Shown: positions 1 to 6,250, counted from the first letter of the stretch. The stretch is DNA of 7,978 bases from Candidatus Nitrosopumilus sp. (GCA_029864805.1 JAOTSS010000076.1:1-7978), one strand, 5' to 3'. Made by a program: numbers and translations. The notes: generated by a model not told the origin, from the letters alone.

Positions 1-618
1 TAATTCTTTTTCAGCTTCGTGTTCTTTCCATAGGTGTGGGCTACTTTTTTTTGAAATAACATTTTCTGGTACTCCCAAATATTTTGCAATTTCTCTTACC
101 TGAAGCTTGTATAGTGAAATAATTGGCGTAATGTCTGATGCCCCATCTCCAAATTTAGTAAAATACCCGATCATATACTCACTTTTATCACTTGAACCTA
201 AGACGAGATAGTTTTTGGAGTTTGCATAGTAATACAAAATATTTGTTCTGACTCTTGCTCGAAGATTTCCACTGGATTTTTCATTTGGTTCAATATTCAT
301 CATGTATTCATTTATGATTGGATTGATGTCGATTAGCTTGTATTCTATTCCTGTCAACGCAATGATTTTGAGTGCATCCTTTGTTTCTGATTCGGGTGTA
401 ATTGTGGTATCTGGCATTATTAATGCAAGTGTTTTGTCTTTAAGTTTTCTTTTACAAATGTAAGATAATACTGCCGAATCTATGCCTCCACTTAATCCTA
501 AAATGACTCCTTTTGCATGACTTTTTTTAATTTGTTCAGATACAAATTTTTCAATTGTTTCGGTAATTACAGAATAATCTTGATTTGTGATTTCATTTAT
601 GATGTTCGGATTCAACAA
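1..618 (-). CDS. nadE: NH3-dependent NAD+ synthetase (partial, C-terminus beyond left edge)
   Basis: This enzyme amidates nicotinic acid adenine dinucleotide to NAD+ using ATP and ammonia, the last step of NAD synthesis in the cytoplasm. The visible 206 codons show the ATP-pyrophosphatase P-loop SGGIDS (residues 43-48), the family segment GNLRARVRTNILYYYAN (117-133), and GSSDKSEY followed by GYFTKFGDGASDITPI (141-166). The substrate-loop region reads SPHLWKEHEAEKEL at the window edge. There is no N-terminal glutaminase domain, so it should use free ammonia. Compared with typical archaeal NadE, roughly 50 C-terminal residues lie outside the window. No ATG is available near the N-terminus. An in-frame TAA at 619-621 is followed directly by two TTG codons (618-616 and 615-613), and either could start the protein. 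A TATA-like box 25.5 bp upstream of the first TTG suits leaderless initiation there. The identification is firm; the exact start is uncertain by one codon. Confidence 0.93.
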   Translation of the reverse strand, partial: MLNPNIINEITNQDYSVITETIEKFVSEQIKKSHAKGVILGLSGGIDSAVLSYICKRKLKDKTLALIMPDTTITPESETKDALKIIALTGIEYKLIDINPIINEYMMNIEPNEKSSGNLRARVRTNILYYYANSKNYLVLGSSDKSEYMIGYFTKFGDGASDITPIISLYKLQVREIAKYLGVPENVISKKSSPHLWKEHEAEKEL

Positions 619-640
619 TTATTTTTTAGAATATGTATGA

Positions 641-646
641 ATAAAA
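641..646 (-). promoter_or_regulatory. TATA box of nadE
   Basis: Read on the minus strand this is TTTTAT, centred 25.5 bp before the TTG at 618 and 28.5 bp before the TTG at 615. That is the usual archaeal TATA-to-start distance for a leaderless mRNA. The position is inferred from spacing and composition; no transcript data are available. Confidence 0.5.
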
Positions 647-648
647 CT

Positions 649-675
649 TATGCCTAGATTTTAATTTTAGGCATA
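649..675. repeat. Perfect 8-bp inverted repeat abutting the nadE promoter
   Basis: The arms TATGCCTA (649-656) and TAGGCATA (668-675) are exact reverse complements separated by 11 nt. In RNA the stem could gain a G-U pair (648/676) and a C-G pair (647/677). The repeat lies just upstream of the nadE TATA-like box, across and beyond the place where the TFB recognition element (BRE) would sit. The arms are richer in G+C than the surrounding DNA. An operator for a dimeric regulator of nadE is the simplest reading, but no known archaeal site is recognised. A hairpin in a longer transcript is the alternative. Confidence 0.5.
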
Positions 676-941
676 GGTTAAAAATCTATTAAATCCTTTC
701 TTAGATGCGCTTTAACGCGTATTAAAATTATTTTTAAGAATGTTTTACAGACATATGTTGAATCTAATCCTACGGAGTATTGTTTGCATTAAATTTATCA
801 AGTGATTGAGTATTGTCAAGTCCTCAAAAGATACGGATAATCGTTTAGAATCCACTGAAATTGCTCCAGACTGAATAATGGGTCAAATTTTAAATTTTAG
901 CTATATTAAATTATCCTGATATGCCAATCTATTTTGTATGA

Positions 942-1244
942 TTAAATGTCAATATAGATGCCATCATCTCGGGCTTGCACGGGATATGTTTCAAGTTTTA
1001 CTTCTTTGAGATAATCCATGAGTTCCCCTGTTTTAATATTGTAATGCCAAAAGTGTAATGGACATTCTACAATATCGCCATCTAATTTACCTGGTGCAAT
1101 TGATCCATCTTGATGTACACAAAGATCATCCATTGCATGGTATCCGTCTTGATTGAAAATTGCAACTTGCTTTCCGTCAATTTTGAAAGCTTTGCCCTTA
1201 CCTGCAGCAACTTCACCTTTGTCTGCTATTTTCTTCCAGGTCAA
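942..1244 (-). CDS. Rieske [2Fe-2S] ferredoxin
   Basis: This is a 100-residue soluble electron-transfer protein of the Rieske ferredoxin type, similar to the small subunits of ring-hydroxylating dioxygenases and to NirD-like proteins. The cluster ligands are present in the canonical pattern: C42-x-H44 in LCVHQDGS and C61-x2-H64 in ECPLHFWHYN, followed by the usual TGEL turn (about 72-75). There is no signal peptide or membrane segment, so it is cytoplasmic and not the Rieske subunit of a bc1-type complex. The start is TTG (1244-1242): an in-frame TAA lies 10 codons upstream with no ATG or GTG between, and a TATA-like box sits 26 bp upstream. No oxygenase or reductase partner is in the window, so the electron acceptor is unknown. 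The gene is divergent from ahcY. Its family is clear; its physiological role is not. Confidence 0.92.
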   Translation of the reverse strand: MTWKKIADKGEVAAGKGKAFKIDGKQVAIFNQDGYHAMDDLCVHQDGSIAPGKLDGDIVECPLHFWHYNIKTGELMDYLKEVKLETYPVQARDDGIYIDI

Positions 1245-1265
1245 TATTTTTCTATTGTTCTTGTC

Positions 1266-1274
1266 ATTTATTTA
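1266..1274 (-). promoter_or_regulatory. TATA box of the Rieske ferredoxin gene
   Basis: On the minus strand this reads TAAATAAAT, centred 26 bp before the TTG start at 1244. It supports both a leaderless transcript and the choice of TTG as start. It forms one half of a compact divergent promoter with the ahcY box at 1292-1297. Confidence 0.55.
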
Positions 1275-1291
1275 CATTCGCATGATACAAC

Positions 1292-1297
1292 TTTATA
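1292..1297 (+). promoter_or_regulatory. TATA box of ahcY
   Basis: TTTATA is centred 25.5 bp before the TTG at 1320 but only 16.5 bp before the ATG at 1311. Archaeal transcription normally begins about 22-27 bp after the TATA centre. The box therefore favours TTG 1320 as a leaderless start and places ATG 1311 upstream of the mRNA. This is inference from spacing alone. Confidence 0.55.
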
Positions 1298-1319
1298 GTC
1301 TAATTCTTGCATGATAATA

Positions 1320-2561
1320 TTGAGTAAAATTAAGACTAGTCCAAAATTGATCAAAGAAGGCAAATTATCTTATGAATGGGCTAGATCCCATATGCAAATT
1401 TTAGACAATACTATTAATCGTTATAAAAAATCAAAACCACTCAAAGGTGTCACACTTGGTTTTTGCTTGCACATTACAAAAGAAACATCTGTTTTACTTA
1501 TGGGTGCTAAAGAATTGGGTGCTACTGTTGCGTGTTGTGGTGGAAATCCATTAACCACTCAGGATGATATTGCTGCATATTTGGCATCTCAGGGAATTCA
1601 TGTTTATTCATGGCATGGTCAGTCTGTCAAAGATTATGATTGGTGCATTGATCAAGTGCTGAAACATAAACCAACTATTCTAACTGATGATGGCGCTGAT
1701 ATGAATATCAAAGCTCATTTTGACAAACGATTCAAAGATATGAAAGTTCTAGGAGCCACAGAGGAAACTACTGCAGGTGTCACCCGAATCAGAGCTGTGG
1801 AAAATCAAGGTAAACTTCGTTATCCTGTAATTTTAGTCAATGAAGCTCAAACAAAACATATGTTTGACAATCGATACGGTACTGGACAAAGTACCATTGA
1901 TGGTTATCTGCGTGCAATGAATCTACTTATGGCATCAAAACGTGTTGTTGTAGTTGGATATGGTTGGGTTGGACGTGGTGTTGCATCACGATTTCATGGA
2001 ATGGGTTCGAAAGTAATTGTTACTGAGATAGATCCAATCAAAGGACTTGAAGCTCACATGGATGGATTTGAAGTAATGCCAATGTCTCAGGCTGCAAAGA
2101 TTGGTGACATGTTTGTAACATGTACTGGAATGACTAGTGTCATTAGAAAAGAGCATATTTTACAAATGAAAAATGGTGCAATCATGGGTAATGTGGGTCA
2201 CTTTGATGTGGAAATTGACAGCAAATTTTTACTAAAATCATCAAAATCTGTTAAAGAAGTAAGACCTAATCTTGATGAATGCACTTTAAAAAATGGAAAA
2301 ATAGTTTATCTGATTGGACAAGGTCGTCTTGCAAATTTAGTTGCAGCAGAAGGACACCCGCCAGAAGTTATGGCTCAGTCTTTCTCAAATCAAATCCTAT
2401 CTGTTTTGTATATTCTTAAAAATCATAACAAGATGGAAAACAAAATTATCGATGTCCCTAAAGAAATAGATAAGCAAGTAGCTGTTGATGCTCTTAATGC
2501 AATGGATGTTAAAATTGACAAACTTACTTCTGAACAAGTTAAGTATGCAAACAACTGGTAA
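1320..2561 (+). CDS. ahcY: S-adenosylhomocysteinase
   Basis: The enzyme reversibly hydrolyses S-adenosylhomocysteine to homocysteine and adenosine with bound NAD+, relieving product inhibition of methyltransferases. From TTG 1320 it has 413 residues. Visible motifs are LHITKET (from residue 50, catalytic His51), TDDGAD (122-127), EETTAGV (148-154), the Lys179/Asp183/Asn184 active-site segment in QTKHMFDN, the Rossmann motif GYGWVG (213-218), GHFDVEID (from 293) and NLVAAEGHP (339-347). It ends at YANNW and lacks the Lys/Tyr-bearing C-terminal tail of eukaryotic enzymes, as archaeal and thermophile forms do. Thr188 stands where the human enzyme has Cys195. An ATG nine bases upstream (1311) would add MII; I prefer TTG 1320 because a TATA box lies 25.5 bp before it. 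The gene is divergent from the Rieske gene, and metG follows after 37 nt, so the two are probably cotranscribed. Confidence 0.96.
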   Translation: MSKIKTSPKLIKEGKLSYEWARSHMQILDNTINRYKKSKPLKGVTLGFCLHITKETSVLLMGAKELGATVACCGGNPLTTQDDIAAYLASQGIHVYSWHGQSVKDYDWCIDQVLKHKPTILTDDGADMNIKAHFDKRFKDMKVLGATEETTAGVTRIRAVENQGKLRYPVILVNEAQTKHMFDNRYGTGQSTIDGYLRAMNLLMASKRVVVVGYGWVGRGVASRFHGMGSKVIVTEIDPIKGLEAHMDGFEVMPMSQAAKIGDMFVTCTGMTSVIRKEHILQMKNGAIMGNVGHFDVEIDSKFLLKSSKSVKEVRPNLDECTLKNGKIVYLIGQGRLANLVAAEGHPPEVMAQSFSNQILSVLYILKNHNKMENKIIDVPKEIDKQVAVDALNAMDVKIDKLTSEQVKYANNW

Positions 2562-2598
2562 ACTTCTTAACCTCAATAGCGCTTTCAAATAATATCTG

Positions 2599-4254
2599 AT
2601 GAACAAGAAAGCTATCATTACAAGTGCACTGCCTTATGCAAACGGTGAAATCCATTTAGGGCATGTAGCATCAACGTATCTTCCTGCTGACGTAACAACT
2701 AGATTTTTAAAATTAAGTGGAGTGGAGGCATACTATGTCTGCGCGTCTGATGATTATGGAACTCCAATTCTAATTCAATCAGAAAAAGAAGGAAAAACTC
2801 CATCTGAATATGTTGCCCATTGGAATCAACGTGATTATGATGATTTTTCTGCGTTTAACATCAAATTTGATTTTTTTTACAAAACAAGTTCTACTGAAAA
2901 TATAGCATTTGTTCAAGATGTCTTCAAAAAATTAAATGATTCTGGACATATTTATGAAAAAGAAATTATTCAATTCTATTGTAATAACGATAAGAAGTTT
3001 CTGCCTGACCGATATGTCAAAGGCACATGTCCTTATTGTAATGCTGAAGACCAGTACTCTGATCTGTGTGAAAGTTGTGGTCGTGTACCTGAGGAAATAA
3101 TTAATCCAAAATGCTCTTTATGTGGTCAACCTCCGACTAAAGAAAAAACAAAACATTATTTTTACAGACTAACAAATTTTGGAGATTCTTTATCAAAATG
3201 GTTGGATGAAAACAAACATCTTCAAAAAGATGTAAAAAAATATGTTCAAAATTGGATTAAATCTGGATTAATTGATTGGGATATTACTCGAGATATTACT
3301 TGGGGTGTACCTGTCCCGCTTGATGATGCAAAAGGTAAAGTTTTCTATGGCTGGTTTGATAATCATTTGGCATACATTTCAACTGCAATGAAATTTCTAA
3401 ATGATAAGGGAATCGACGGAAAAAAATTTTGGAATTCTGCAGACATTTACCATTTTATTGGAAAGGATATTGTGTACCATCATTATCTTTTTTTACCTGC
3501 AATGAGATTAGGACTAAATAGCGAATACAAACTACCTGACTATATTCCAACTCGAGGACATCTAACACTTCAAGGAAAGAAAATTTCTAAAAGTAGGAAT
3601 TGGTATATTGGACTAAAAGAATTTTTGGAATACTATCCTGCAGACTATCTTAGATTCTATCTTGTATCTATCAACCCTTATTCTCAAGATGATTTAAATT
3701 TTGATTGGGATGATTTTACCACTCGAATTAATTCCGAGCTAATTGGAAATCTTGGAAATTTTGTTAATCGAGCATTAGGCTTTACTAAAAAAACATTTGA
3801 TGGAAAGATTCCTGAAACTGAATCATTTGATGAAAAAGATTCTGAAGCGGAACAAAAAATTAAAAATCTTGCAACCGATGTGGGCTCTCTCATGGAACAA
3901 AATCATCTTGACAGGGCTTTGAAAAAAATCATGGAATTCTCATCATTCTTTAACCAATATTTTCAACATAAAGAACCTTGGAAAAACGGCATTGGAACTA
4001 CAAACTGTGTGTATCTTTCAGTAAATGCTGCTAGAAGTCTGGCAATTGCAATCTTTCCATTTATGCCGGAATCTTCACAAAAAATTTGGAATCAACTGGG
4101 ATTGGATGGGATGGTTGATGAATTTTCTTGGGATGATATGTCTAAATTAGAAATTTCATCAGGTCATTTGTTGGGTGATTCATCGCCATTGTTTGTTAAA
4201 GTTGAAAAATCTGATGTTGAAAAACATAAAACACAATTGGGTCCATCTGAATAA
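2599..4254 (+). CDS. metG: Methionyl-tRNA synthetase
   Basis: This class I aminoacyl-tRNA synthetase attaches methionine to initiator and elongator tRNA(Met). Over 551 residues it shows the HIGH box as HLGH (19-22), a zinc-knuckle insertion with C144-x2-C147, C157-x2-C160 and C172-x2-C175, the WGVPVP strand (235-240), the FIGKD segment (286-290) and the KMSKS box as KISKS (328-332). A helical anticodon-binding domain follows, ending near residue 500. There is no C-terminal EMAP/Trbp111-like tRNA-binding domain; many archaea encode that separately. The methionine-pocket loop reads GWFDNHLAYIS (251-261) where most MetRS have WFDAPIGYIS, so Ala-Pro is replaced by Asn-His. The gene starts 37 nt after ahcY with no clear TATA box or Shine-Dalgarno site at the expected positions, and a hydrolase gene follows after 2 nt. 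Identity is firm; the loop change is the odd part. Confidence 0.95.
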   Translation: MNKKAIITSALPYANGEIHLGHVASTYLPADVTTRFLKLSGVEAYYVCASDDYGTPILIQSEKEGKTPSEYVAHWNQRDYDDFSAFNIKFDFFYKTSSTENIAFVQDVFKKLNDSGHIYEKEIIQFYCNNDKKFLPDRYVKGTCPYCNAEDQYSDLCESCGRVPEEIINPKCSLCGQPPTKEKTKHYFYRLTNFGDSLSKWLDENKHLQKDVKKYVQNWIKSGLIDWDITRDITWGVPVPLDDAKGKVFYGWFDNHLAYISTAMKFLNDKGIDGKKFWNSADIYHFIGKDIVYHHYLFLPAMRLGLNSEYKLPDYIPTRGHLTLQGKKISKSRNWYIGLKEFLEYYPADYLRFYLVSINPYSQDDLNFDWDDFTTRINSELIGNLGNFVNRALGFTKKTFDGKIPETESFDEKDSEAEQKIKNLATDVGSLMEQNHLDRALKKIMEFSSFFNQYFQHKEPWKNGIGTTNCVYLSVNAARSLAIAIFPFMPESSQKIWNQLGLDGMVDEFSWDDMSKLEISSGHLLGDSSPLFVKVEKSDVEKHKTQLGPSE

Positions 4255-4256
4255 GC

Positions 4257-5009
4257 ATGACACCTGTTCCGAGAATTTCCACTAGGGGCTACTATGATCT
4301 ATCCAATGGAAATACTCTAAAAAATAATTCTTACTATACATATCCTAAAAATGATTTTAAAAAGTTAATTAATTCTAAAGAATTTACCGTGATGATTCAT
4401 GGTTTAAGAAATGATAATGCTGGTGCTGTTGCCAAAGTTAACTTGGCAAAAAATAGGTTACGCAAATTGGGATATGTTTATCCAGTAATTGGCTTTAGTT
4501 ATGATTCAAACACTACTGGGGCTCACTTGATTAAACATGCAAAACATGCTCTTGCAGTAGGTCAAAGAATTGCAAAGAAAAATGGTCGAAATCTTGGAAA
4601 ATTCATTGAAGATTTTAAAATAACTAGTCCTAAAACAAAGATTCGGCTAATGGGCCACTCTTTAGGTTCTCAGGTAATCTTGAGTACTCTGGAGTATCTT
4701 GCAAAAAAGAAACAAAACGTTGGAATTGTTGAAGGTGTGTATTTTTTTGGTGCCTCAATCACTGAAGATGTGCCGTCTTCTAAAAAATATGGAAAAATTC
4801 TTCAAACCGTTGTTAATACAAAAATTGTAAATCATTATGCTCCAAAAGATGAGGTTCTTTATTGGGCAAATAAAGAGAAATATGTCAAAGGTCCACTTGG
4901 CCTTAATGGGGCCATTGACAAACCCGTCAGTAAATATAGCCAGAAACTAGTGAAACCAAAAAATCACAGATTTGCAAGTTATTCTGCAGTTCTTAATTTC
5001 TTCCCATGA
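4257..5009 (+). CDS. Alpha/beta hydrolase of unknown substrate (DUF726/DUF900-like)
   Basis: This 250-residue protein has the alpha/beta-hydrolase pattern of a lipase or esterase. An oxyanion-loop strand TVMIHG lies at 44-49. The nucleophile elbow GHSLG (133-137) carries Ser135. The likely acid is Asp198 in NHYAPKDEVL, and the likely base is His237 in KNHRFASY. Strand VYFFGAS (161-167) follows the nucleophile helix, as in DUF726/DUF900-type hydrolases. No signal peptide or membrane helix is seen, so it should be cytoplasmic. The triad assignment is by pattern and order only. The ATG lies 2 nt after the metG stop, without a visible Shine-Dalgarno sequence, which suggests translation coupled to metG. 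Nothing in the sequence links the chemistry to tRNA charging, and the substrate cannot be named. Confidence 0.8.
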   Translation: MTPVPRISTRGYYDLSNGNTLKNNSYYTYPKNDFKKLINSKEFTVMIHGLRNDNAGAVAKVNLAKNRLRKLGYVYPVIGFSYDSNTTGAHLIKHAKHALAVGQRIAKKNGRNLGKFIEDFKITSPKTKIRLMGHSLGSQVILSTLEYLAKKKQNVGIVEGVYFFGASITEDVPSSKKYGKILQTVVNTKIVNHYAPKDEVLYWANKEKYVKGPLGLNGAIDKPVSKYSQKLVKPKNHRFASYSAVLNFFP

Positions 5010-5059
5010 TTTTTTAGACTCTTGATTTCTAATTTGCATAATTAATTTTTTGTAATTAT
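5010..5059 (+). terminator. T-tract termination region after the ahcY-metG-hydrolase operon
   Basis: A run of six T (5010-5015) follows directly after the hydrolase stop codon. It is followed by a 7-bp hairpin, ATAATTA (5038-5044) with TAATTAT (5053-5059), whose loop contains six more T. Archaeal termination depends mainly on T-rich tracts, so this is the likely 3' end of the operon. The hairpin may be incidental in such AT-rich DNA. Confidence 0.45.
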
Positions 5060-5131
5060 TTCAGTTTAGAATTTTGTGATGGTTGTGCTAAAAATCATAA
5101 ACAATGATTGTATTTTCAATAAAAAATTCAA

Positions 5132-5144
5132 AACTTCATAAGTT
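5132..5144. promoter_or_regulatory. Palindrome over the TATA position of the elongation-factor-like gene
   Basis: AACTT-CAT-AAGTT is an exact 5-bp inverted repeat with a 3-nt centre at 5138, about 27 bp before the ATG at 5165. This is where the TATA box should be, and the core TTCATAA (5135-5141) is the best candidate box. A symmetric site here could be either a palindromic TATA element or an operator overlapping it. A separate 6-bp hairpin, AATCAT/ATGATT, lies upstream at 5093-5109. Confidence 0.4.
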
Positions 5145-5164
5145 CGATTTTTTATTCAAATTTT

Positions 5165-6085
5165 ATGGTTAGATCAGTAAATTTTGTAGTTTTAGGAAAA
5201 CAAGATGTTGTATCTGATTTTGGAAAAAAAGGTACTGAAACTGATCTTACGCTTTATGATCGAAAAGAATCTGACATAATCAAAACTTGGGTTGTACCTA
5301 ATGGATTCCCTGATAAAATACAGCCTCTTTTTCAGGCAATTAATTTGGCTGAATATGCTATACTATACGTTGATAAATTAGATAAATTTACTGGGGAACA
5401 AATCATTGCACTTGATTTATTGAAAAAAGAAAAGGGCATTTTATCTCATACTTTTGATGTTGATGAATCAAAATTGGCAATGATGATCAAAGGAACTGTT
5501 GTTGAAAATTATACAAAAGTTGATCAAGATAAAATTAAAGAAGAAATGGATAAACTAGAACCACTCACAAATGATGATCTTTCTGAGATGGTGATTGATC
5601 ATTGTTTTGATGTTAAAGGTGTTGGAACTGTCATTTTAGGTAAAGTGACTAATGGAACCGTAAAACAATATGATAATTTGAAATTATATCCTGCAGACGT
5701 TGATGTTTTGATTAAATCAATTCAAATGCATGATGATCCTGTGAGTGAATCTATCTGTCCCGCAAGAGTTGGATTGGCAGTTAAAGGTGTCAAGCCTGAC
5801 GAAGTGAGTCGCGGTGATGTAATTTCTGAAAAAGGTGCAGTTGATGTAAAAACTGAGATTGAACTTGATTTTCAGAAAAGTCCATTTTACAAGAATGATA
5901 TTGCAGAAAATCAAGGTTGTTTAGTAAATATTGGATTGCAAATCAAAGCTGCAAAATTTTCATCAATCTCTCCTTTAAAACTAACATTTGAAAAACCAGT
6001 TGTATGTAAGACCGGACAAATCGCTATTATTTTAAAACCTGAATCCACGACAATTAGGATACTTGGAAGCGGTGCAATACAATAG
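5165..6085 (+). CDS. EF-1A/SelB-like protein lacking GTPase motifs
   Basis: This 306-residue protein has the outline of a translational GTPase of the EF-Tu/EF-1A/SelB group. The N-terminal part (about 1-130) follows the G-domain fold order but the nucleotide motifs are gone. LGKQDVVSDFG (10-20) stands where the P-loop GHVDHGKT belongs, VPNGFPDK (44-51) replaces DxPGH, and HTFDVD (95-100) replaces NKxD. A well-preserved EF-Tu domain 2 follows (about 140-222: FDVKGVGTVILGKVTNGTV, then GLAVKGVKPDEVSRGDVIS), and then a domain-3-like barrel (about 232-306) ending GSGAIQ. Domain 2 resembles SelB and aIF2-gamma more than generic EF-1A. Binding of tRNA, ribosome or another translation factor without GTP hydrolysis is an inference. 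It has its own probable promoter and is followed after 38 nt by a small zinc-ribbon gene. The family relationship is good; the function is unknown. Confidence 0.8.
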   Translation: MVRSVNFVVLGKQDVVSDFGKKGTETDLTLYDRKESDIIKTWVVPNGFPDKIQPLFQAINLAEYAILYVDKLDKFTGEQIIALDLLKKEKGILSHTFDVDESKLAMMIKGTVVENYTKVDQDKIKEEMDKLEPLTNDDLSEMVIDHCFDVKGVGTVILGKVTNGTVKQYDNLKLYPADVDVLIKSIQMHDDPVSESICPARVGLAVKGVKPDEVSRGDVISEKGAVDVKTEIELDFQKSPFYKNDIAENQGCLVNIGLQIKAAKFSSISPLKLTFEKPVVCKTGQIAIILKPESTTIRILGSGAIQ

Positions 6086-6090
6086 ACTAA

Positions 6091-6100
6091 TTTAATTAAA
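6091..6100 (+). promoter_or_regulatory. Possible TATA box of the zinc-ribbon gene
   Basis: TTTAATTAAA is centred 28.5 bp before the ATG at 6124, close to the leaderless spacing, and lies just after the stop of the upstream gene. It suggests that the small gene can be transcribed on its own, although read-through from upstream is also possible. Confidence 0.35.
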
Positions 6101-6123
6101 TCAAAAATTGTTACTGAACACCA

Positions 6124-6243
6124 ATGAAACCAATACGTGCTTGTCCTATTTGTCCAAAATGCGGTTCAAAGAGATTCATTAGGCTTGCAGGTGAAAAAGT
6201 CACTGTAAAATGTCGCTCATGTGACAAAATAATTGAAATCTAA
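6124..6243 (+). CDS. Small zinc-ribbon protein, 39 residues
   Basis: The reading frame begins MKPIRACPICPKCGSKRF and ends KCRSCDKIIEI. It has C7, C10 and C13 in overlapping CxxC pairs, then C30 and C33, the two-knuckle layout of a rubredoxin-like zinc ribbon with one spare cysteine. An in-frame TGA two codons before the ATG (6115-6117) fixes the N-terminus. The basic segment between the knuckles fits nucleic-acid or ribosome contact, as in many archaeal zinc ribbons, but that is inference. It does not match RpoP, TFS or a ribosomal protein well enough to name. It lies 38 nt after the elongation-factor-like gene and 36 nt before ilvC. Its size would let automatic gene finders miss it; the spaced cysteines argue that it is real. 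Confidence 0.75.
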   Translation: MKPIRACPICPKCGSKRFIRLAGEKVTVKCRSCDKIIEI

Positions 6244-6250
6244 ATCATAG

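Larger units (their letters stand above)
619..941. other. Gene-free intergenic region between the Rieske gene and nadE
   Basis: This stretch lies between the 3' end of the Rieske gene and the 5' end of nadE, both on the minus strand. The nadE-proximal end holds the TATA-like box and inverted repeat described separately. The rest (about 680-941) holds a small GC-rich patch around 705-720 and scattered A/T runs, with no tRNA-like T-loop or ribosomal RNA signature. The longest minus-strand reading frame, 745-855 from GTG, is only 36 codons, has no suitably spaced TATA box and resembles no family I know. I see no supported gene here. Confidence 0.6.

Noticed and set aside
775..816. 9-bp direct repeat GAGTATTGT at 775-783 and 808-816, 33 bp apart
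   Set aside because: Only two copies of a short AT-rich word. The 33-bp spacing is about three helical turns, but nothing else supports a binding site.
745..855. Minus-strand reading frame of 36 codons from GTG in the nadE-Rieske intergenic region
   Set aside because: It is short, has no TATA box at the expected spacing and no recognisable motif. Chance can produce this length.
619..941. tRNA or C/D-box RNA gene in the intergenic regions
   Set aside because: No GTTCRA T-loop with a closing acceptor stem was found. Isolated CTGA and ATGATGA-like words here and near 7380-7400 are not paired as C and D boxes.
1110..1298. Plus-strand frame of 62 codons opposite the Rieske gene
   Set aside because: It is the antisense shadow of the Rieske coding sequence and runs through the divergent promoter; no motif.
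2397..2618. Minus-strand frame of 73 codons opposite the end of ahcY
   Set aside because: Antisense to conserved coding sequence, hydrophobic low-complexity product, no promoter; a shadow frame. The same applies to the antisense frames at 3684-3893, 5717-5914, 6322-6543, 6615-6833 and 7057-7281.
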